Positions 58,700 to 64,000 of a stretch of 64,000 bases of DNA are shown here, in pieces (position 1 is the first letter of the stretch; each line of letters opens with the position of its first letter). The DNA is taken from assembly GCA_033026295.1 (NCBI GenBank), contig CM065183.1, forward strand, positions 18,803,157-18,867,156, in the 5' to 3' direction. The stretch comes from Channa striata. Taxonomy: Eukaryota; Chordata; Actinopteri; Anabantiformes; Channidae. Below the pieces are notes generated by a model that was not told the DNA's origin, searched no databases, and was given only the letters and a program-made list of their open reading frames with translations. The position numbers were made by a program, and so were the translations under genes.

Positions 58700-60464
58700 T
58701 GGAGCAGAGATAACTAAGGAGGCTCAACAGCGCATAACTGGGGGGGTCCAAAGAGCATGTTGTTAAAGAGCGGGACATTTAATAACTCGTGTAGGGGATT
58801 TTTCTAATAAAATTACCAAACATTTATTATGTTGAGCAAAACTACTGGGTCTTGTGAATAACCGTAACATCAATTTTAAATGCATCACCTCTGCCCTTAA
58901 GAGAATGTTTTTTAAATAGGATCCAAAGGACAGATTCATTAATGAAATACTCTGCAGATTATCAAAGAAAATATTACTAAAGCCTTTGTGGCCAGCAAAC
59001 TAACATCCCTGTAACACCTCCATAAAAAGATTGATTAACAAAAAAGGAAAAAAGTTCAATTTTTCATTATAAAGACCTGCACACAGTTCAATGACGTTTC
59101 TGAAGAAACACGAAGCTGATCGGTTCAGATAAGTGAGCAGGTGCAAACACAGCGAAGATTCTACATCCCAAGCAAGATTACTGACATGTACAGTCTGAAC
59201 TGGGCCACTCTCTCCTCAAACCTGCACTTTTTATACTGTGTCTGTGTACACCGTGACAAGATTCACGTATACAACATCCAGATGGTAGTCCACACCGACC
59301 TCTACAGAGAACATCTGGGATCACATTTGTAGTTCATAGGGAACATTCACAGCATACAGTAGCCTAAGGCAGCCTACAAGTAAACAGACAGGCACGCACG
59401 CACACACACACACACACAGCACAACATTAGTAAATGGCCAGAAACTGCTGCGTTAATATTTAAAATAATAACTAGATAATTAATTATATAACTGTATGAC
59501 AAAGTGAACAGACCAATGGGACATCATAGCATTTACATAATAAAACACAACCATAGATATAGGTAAAAAACTAATAAAAAAATACAAAAATCACCATGAA
59601 GGATATACTGTAACACAAGTCACTATGACAACATAATTAATTTCAACTAATGAGGGATAATTATGTATTATTTATTAGTATTACAATAGACTCTACAATT
59701 GTTCCCTTTATGCCATAATTCTGTTTTAATTTATTTTTGAACTATGCTAGGCTTTGACATGTCACCTTCCAAAGCTGTTGCAGCACATTTTGACTGTTTA
59801 CATATGCAACAGTCCGAGATTAACATGAACTTATACTCATACGAACCAGCGGAACCCACTTCTAGTTCTGTTTGTTTGGCAAAGTTTTTTTGGTGTTGGA
59901 AACCATTGTCTGTTGCTGCTGTGAATTAAACAAAAATTTTGCAGCTCTACAACTAAAACAATGAGCTTAAAGCTTCTACAATGCTTCACAGAGTCACGAG
60001 ACCACGTAATATTTATCTGTGGCATCTCTACAGTTTACCCTTGTCACATCACAGGCAGTTTATCCATAGTTAATGCTAAATATTTAACATTGAACTGTGG
60101 TTTATCCATGAAGAGACATTCCATGCTGTGTCCATTTGAAAGATACAGCATCTGTGACATCTGTGACTGTTTTTCAGTGAATGACTGTTTCTTCACCGTG
60201 ATAACGGTGATGGATGAGGAGGTGTGACCAGCAGCGATGTCACTTCCTCTGAGCAGATACAAAACAAACAAAAGCCACTTTCCTCTTTTCCTTCCCTTTT
60301 TCGCTCTGCCTTCTTTTCTTAGCTCTCACAGAAATAGCAGCAGTCAGGTTGAAGCCGGTTCAGCCCGACCTGTGCAGCTGCTCCCACAGCCTGAGACAGA
60401 TGGAGGCTGAGATACGGAGACGCTGGTTGGGGGAAGGAGAGAGGGGGGAACGAAACACACAACA
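58700..60464. other. V29-D spacer
   Basis: No V, D or other coding segment recognised in 1.8 kb. Contains a short CA tract (59397-59419). Candidate lymphoid motifs sit near the D: TGTGGTTT (RUNX-like, about 60098), GATGTCACTTCCTC (CRE/ETS-like, about 60235) and CAGCTG (E-box, about 60375). These could form the germline D promoter, but that is inference. Confidence 0.4.
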
Positions 60465-60543
60465 GGTTTTTGTGTGATGCTTTTTCATCGTGGGGACAGG
60501 GGGCCACGGTGATACATTCCTATAGAGCCGCTGTACAAAAACC
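60465..60543 (+). other. TRBD: TRBD segment with 12-RSS and 23-RSS
   Basis: Diversity segment supplying the centre of CDR3. In order: nonamer GGTTTTTGT (60465-60473), 12-bp spacer, heptamer CATCGTG (60486-60492), coding GGGACAGGGGGC (60493-60504), heptamer CACGGTG (60505-60511), 23-bp spacer, nonamer ACAAAAACC (60535-60543). Spacer lengths are exact. Frames read GTG, GQG and DRG, all open and Gly-rich. The coding 12-mer equals human TRBD1 as I recall it. Confidence 0.94.
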
Positions 60544-60837
60544 TCCTGCCATTAACTCCCTATGTGCAAAGTGCTACATGCTACATGCAGTGCTACATGG
60601 ACGATTTGGGAAGCAGAAAACATCAATATTCTGGAGATGTGGAGCACATTAGGACAGTCTGGTATTCAAAAGCAGAAACAAAGGAAGAAATCTGGCTGAA
60701 ATAAAGTTCAACAAAAACGAAATTTAATTTGAATGTGCTGAAAGTCTGGGTTACTAATCTTTTGTAAAACAAAACAAATCAGGACATTTTAAAGCTCGTC
60801 CTTAACAATTCAAACTTTTTCATCCTCTGGACTCTTG

Positions 60838-60915
60838 GACTGTGTTCCAACAAACTGATTAAGGAGAGTTTTAAGGCTTTTTGGCTGGAAGTCAAAAGGA
60901 AACTCACTGTTTTGG
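60838..60915 (+). pseudogene. TRBJ: TRBJ-like segment J1, FGxG motif broken
   Basis: Heptamer-like GACTGTG (60838-60844) with only a weak T-rich nonamer upstream, then an open 71-base segment ending KLTVLG and a donor GTAAG. The motif position reads FWLEVKRKLTVL, two residues longer than FGxGTKLTVL and without the two glycines. The DNA looks like an FGAG segment altered by small insertions. Splicing could work; a normal J beta bulge could not form. Confidence 0.6.
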
Positions 60916-61032
60916 GTAAGTCAGATCTCCCACAACTACAGTTTGCAACAACACCAACAACAACAGTAAAAAAGTACCTTTGTTACCATGAGAGTGTTGT
61001 GGAAAAAGTGAAGTATTGAGCTGAACAGAAAA

Positions 61033-61091
61033 CACTGTGAGCTATGCTGATCCTGCATCCTTTGGCCAAGGAACCAAACTGACAGTTTTAG
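61033..61091 (+). other. TRBJ: TRBJ segment J2
   Basis: Heptamer CACTGTG (61033-61039), coding 61040-61091 reading SYADPASFGQGTKLTVLG, then donor GTAAAG. The FGQG motif is intact. The nonamer at the 12-bp position (about AGTATTGAG) is poor, so usage may be low. Confidence 0.85.
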
Positions 61092-61455
61092 GTAAAGATT
61101 TCATTTTTTTTTTTTTTTTTAATAAATGTTAATTGCTCTACATCCACAAAGTTGTAAAAAAAAAAAAAAAAGTTAAAAGATGAGTTGGGTACAGAGATAG
61201 AGACATACAAGCTCAGTACGTTCACACATGCTTCTAACTGACTCCATTCGCCAATGATTAAAGCACGATCATAGCGGTTACTGGGCTGAAGAATCATAAC
61301 ACATCACAACATGAGATGGGTGTATGGGAGGGTAAAGCTGATGAATGAAGAACTCGGTATTCTGCAGACTCAAGGGGATTAAAGTCGGGCTGTTACATGT
61401 GCAAAGAACGACAAAGTTGGAATAAGTGGCACAGATAGAGAGAGGCAGTAGGAAG

Positions 61456-61534
61456 AGTTTTTGTCACAGTTGAAAGTCTCTGTGCTCCTACTCGGAGGCA
61501 ATCTTTGGAGCTGGAACTAAACTCACCGTTTTAG
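61456..61534 (+). other. TRBJ: TRBJ segment J3
   Basis: Nonamer AGTTTTTGT (61456-61464), 13-bp spacer, heptamer CTCTGTG (61478-61484), coding 61485-61534 reading SYSEAIFGAGTKLTVLG, donor GTAAGA. The best J of the cluster on nonamer and motif. Confidence 0.9.
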
Positions 61535-61799
61535 GTAAGAAAACGTGCTGCAATAATCCAGCACAGCAGGACTCTGAGGTTGACTGTATGTTCAGATGTA
61601 AATGATCAAAATGTACAATGCAACAATTTATTTGATGAATGAGGCATGTCCGCTTCGAAGTGTAGAGGATGTTAAAAGTGGCGTTTAAGACGATAAAAAG
61701 GAGGAGAGTGTTCACTAGTAAAAATAGAGCAGCAAAATATAAAAAAAACTGGCTCTACGCCCAGATTATTACTCCGCAGCAGCGAGGTCTTATCAGCTC

Positions 61800-61869
61800 T
61801 GTGAAACAGTTTTCAGGCAGAAGCTGACTTTGGATTAAAAAAAAACAAAAACAAAAACAACAGTTTCAG
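61800..61869 (+). pseudogene. TRBJ: TRBJ-like segment J4 with A-rich insertion
   Basis: A heptamer-like CTGTG end near 61800 precedes GACTTTGGATTA, matching the start of an F-G motif. Then come about 25 bases of AAAAAC repeats and ACAGTTTCAG with donor GTAAG. In the frame that splices to C there is a TAA, so it is non-functional. The GTKLT part appears replaced by the simple repeat. Confidence 0.6.
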
Positions 61870-62136
61870 GTAAGAATGTAATCTCCATTTGAAATGTACT
61901 CCGTACATCTAAATTTCTGTCTTTCTGAAAGTGATTTCATTACCTGCTACCTGGTTACGATCGTGTCTGTTCAAGCCCGGGTGCGTGATGGACCTTAAAT
62001 CAGCATTTTTATCTGAACCAAGAACTTATTCTAACTGGTGGAAATGTGCCTCCAGAAGTTTTGAGTTCTCAGATAATTGCTTTTAGTGTGTGTGATAAAA
62101 CGGCACAAAGACAAAGAGACACAAAGAGCTTCAGCA

Positions 62137-62216
62137 GTTTTACCTGTAGCCTTGTATCAGTGTGAACCAGTACAAGCCAGCTCACTTTGGCAGTGGCACA
62201 AAACTGACAGTGTTGG
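62137..62216 (+). other. TRBJ: TRBJ segment J5
   Basis: Nonamer-like GTTTTACCT (62137-62145), exact 12-bp spacer, heptamer CAGTGTG (62158-62164), coding 62165-62216 reading NQYKPAHFGSGTKLTVLG, donor GTAAG. Motif intact. Confidence 0.88.
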
Positions 62217-62578
62217 GTAAGAAAATCTTTTTAAAACTAATCAAATGCATAGAGGTTTGCTTTTTATCTGTATTTTTTTTATTGTTAATGTTTTATCAAT
62301 TTTGACCATCAATTTTACTTAATCAAGTATTGTTCCAAATTCATTCTTTATCACAAAGCTGTGAGACTGTGTTTACACTAAAGGTATTTGAAATGAGCAG
62401 CGCCATCCTATCTGAAAAATGACGATAAAATGTAATACTTCTCTACTTGCACTTCCTGGAAATGAGGGGGGGGTTTCTTAAAATTGTTAAGTTAACTATA
62501 AAACGCTAAGAATGGTTGTGGAAAAGATTAGTGAAACACTCAAAGCAATAAAGTACAAATTGTGTTTTTTTTATTAAT

Positions 62579-62634
62579 ATGTGTGCCCTGCTATCATGCT
62601 AACTTTGGAGAGAGAACCAAGCTGACAGTTCTTT
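62579..62634 (+). other. TRBJ: TRBJ segment J6, FGER motif
   Basis: Heptamer-like ATGTGTG (62579-62585), two mismatches; poor nonamer. Coding 62586-62634 reads PCYHANFGERTKLTVL, then donor GTAAGA. The second glycine of FGxG is Arg, and a Cys falls in the CDR3 part. The last base is T rather than G, so the junction codon with C becomes Ser instead of Ala. It lies only 165 bp before the C exon. Possibly functional, but atypical. Confidence 0.7.
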
Positions 62635-62799
62635 GTAAGAACAATGTAATCATTTCATAAAAACAAGCTTTTATCTTAAGAAACCCATCTTTATGTTGAA
62701 TATTAGTATGACGGCCCGATTGATATTGGAGGTTAAACTGTTCTGCTTCCACTGTGGATCTCCAGGATTTTCACCAACTTGTTTCATTTCCTCCTGCAG

Positions 62800-63678
62800 C
62801 TCCAGGACTAAACATCACCTCGCCAAAGGTAAAACTGCTTCCACCTTCACCAAAGCAGTGTCAAAACCTGACCCTAGTTTGTTTGGCCACTGGATTTTAC
62901 CCCGACCATGTTACTGTGTCCTGGGAGATTGATGGGAACAAGATCACGTCTGGTGTGGCAACAGATGCTAATGGCCTGCTGGATGGAGCTTACTACAGCC
63001 TCAGCAGCCGGTTGCAGGTCTCTGCCACAACCTGGATGACACCTGGAAAAAACTTCACCTGTATTGTCAGTTTCTTTGATGGACAGAAAACCATAAACTC
63101 TGCTCGATCAGTTTTTGGTGTAAAAGGTGGAGTAAAAGGTAAACCGACGTTTCCTCATTGGGATTTCTTTCTTTGTAATAAAAGGAAAAAATACAATCTG
63201 TCCCGATCTAACCTTCTTAATTCTTCTGACAGATAAAATAGGAGCCATGAAAAGACGTGAGTACATGAATACATCGAGTCATTTCCTATTCTGTAAATGC
63301 CATTTGAAATCATTTAAATTTTGATAAATTAGAAGGAGAACAATGGTAGCTTTGTTTGTGCCCCTGCCAAAGTACAGTGGATATGTCCAATTTGAATCAT
63401 GTCACTTTTTTGTTTTATTTTCCACAGAGAAATATTTGAAGATCACACAAAGCGCCAAACTGTCCTACAGCGTTGTCATCGTTAAGAGCTGCATCTACGG
63501 AGCGTTTGTAGTATTTCTGGTGTGGAAGCTTCAGGTTTGTTCTAATCTCCCCCTTGTTCCCTGCAACATGTATCATTCCTTTTTATTTCTAATTAACTGG
63601 ACTCAACATGACAAGTAACAACCAAGTGAACTTGTCTTTCGTTCGATACAGAGCTCGGCTGGAAAGAGGAACAACTGA
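62800..63678 (+). CDS. TRBC: TRBC, T-cell receptor beta constant gene
   Basis: Membrane-bound constant region of the beta chain. Four exons: 62800-63138 (Ig C1 domain), 63233-63256 (eight-residue connecting piece), 63428-63534 (connecting/transmembrane) and 63652-63678 (cytoplasmic tail SSAGKRNN, stop TGA). The C domain has Cys in LTLVCLATGFYPDHV, Trp in VSWEIDG and Cys in NFTCIVSFFDG. Junction codons fit J segments ending in G (APGLNITSP). It is about 113 residues, shorter than mammalian C beta because the long FG-loop insertion is absent. The membrane segment SYSVVIVKSCIYGAFVVFLV holds the lysine expected to pair with CD3 acidic residues. No cysteine lies in the connecting peptide, where mammals have the inter-chain disulfide; the membrane KSC is the only nearby cysteine. 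Confidence 0.94.
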
Positions 63679-63951
63679 AAGCTGGAGCTAAAGGAGGAAC
63701 AAAAGAACATTTGGAGATGGTTCATCTTCATATCTGTAATATAACTCCGTGGTAATTCCACTGCATTTAGCTGCAGCACATTTGTATTGTGTATAAACCA
63801 TGTAACTGAGCAGATTAGAGGAACAGTGCTATTCATACTGATTTTGCGATATTACAAATTTAGCTGGCATAAAAAAAGAAATATAAATGTTTTTATGATT
63901 GACTTATGGTGGTTTTTGGTTACTGACAATGTAATGCTTCATTTTCTTATG

Positions 63952-63957
63952 AATAAA
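63952..63957 (+). terminator. Polyadenylation signal of TRBC
   Basis: AATAAA 274 bp after the TRBC stop codon, followed by TG-rich sequence (TGTTGAAGTCTTGTGCAG); a plausible 3' end of the receptor mRNA. Confidence 0.65.
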
Positions 63958-64000
63958 AATGTAAGAATCAGAGGATGTTGAAGTCTTGTGCAGTTTGTTG

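Overview
The window is vertebrate nuclear DNA: intron-rich, AT-leaning, with CA microsatellites, split exons and recombination signal sequences (RSSs). Protein similarity recalled from memory points to a teleost fish, probably a spiny-rayed one, though the species cannot be fixed. All recognised genes lie on the + strand.

Layout. (1) 1-13142: the 3' end of smoc1, a secreted matricellular calcium-binding protein, with five coding exons visible from 5707. (2) 13143-26205: a gene-poor stretch holding one hAT-like inverted-repeat element. (3) 26206-30658: a complete ten-exon facilitative hexose transporter (SLC2A/GLUT) whose exon sizes closely match those of the glucose transporter class I genes. 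(4) 32321-63678: a T-cell receptor beta (TRB) locus in translocon order: 29 V elements, one D segment, a cluster of six J or J-like segments and one constant gene with a transmembrane segment.

The V array holds about 18 V genes that look intact (leader exon, short intron, V exon, 23-type RSS), three with an open V exon but one defect each (V6 lacks the RSS heptamer, V15 lacks the splice acceptor, V25 lacks both canonical cysteines), and eight pseudogenes or relics. V elements are numbered V1-V29 here by order only. They fall into subgroups: (a) V2/V5/V6 (WYKQ-type); (b) V1, V3, V4, V7, V8, V10-V12, V19 (QMYWYRQ-type); (c) V13-V18 (WYKQ-type with an extra framework-3 cysteine and 22-bp RSS spacers); (d) V20-V25 (WYQ-type, mostly short leaders, several with heptamer CACACTG); and (e) divergent singletons V27-V29.

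The D segment at 60493-60504 is bounded by a 12-RSS and a 23-RSS. The 12-RSS J segments and a C exon with a typical Ig C1 fold, connecting peptide and lysine-containing membrane segment complete a set able to make the receptor beta chain. RAG recombination joins D to J, then V to DJ; the product is spliced to C and pairs with an alpha chain and CD3.

The most unusual items are a V gene missing both disulfide cysteines, a V whose 23-RSS has been shortened to a 12/13-like signal, a leader-to-RSS deletion relic, hybrid V genes produced by apparent unequal crossover, and several J segments that break the FGxG rule. No RNA genes, CRISPR arrays or bacterial features were seen.
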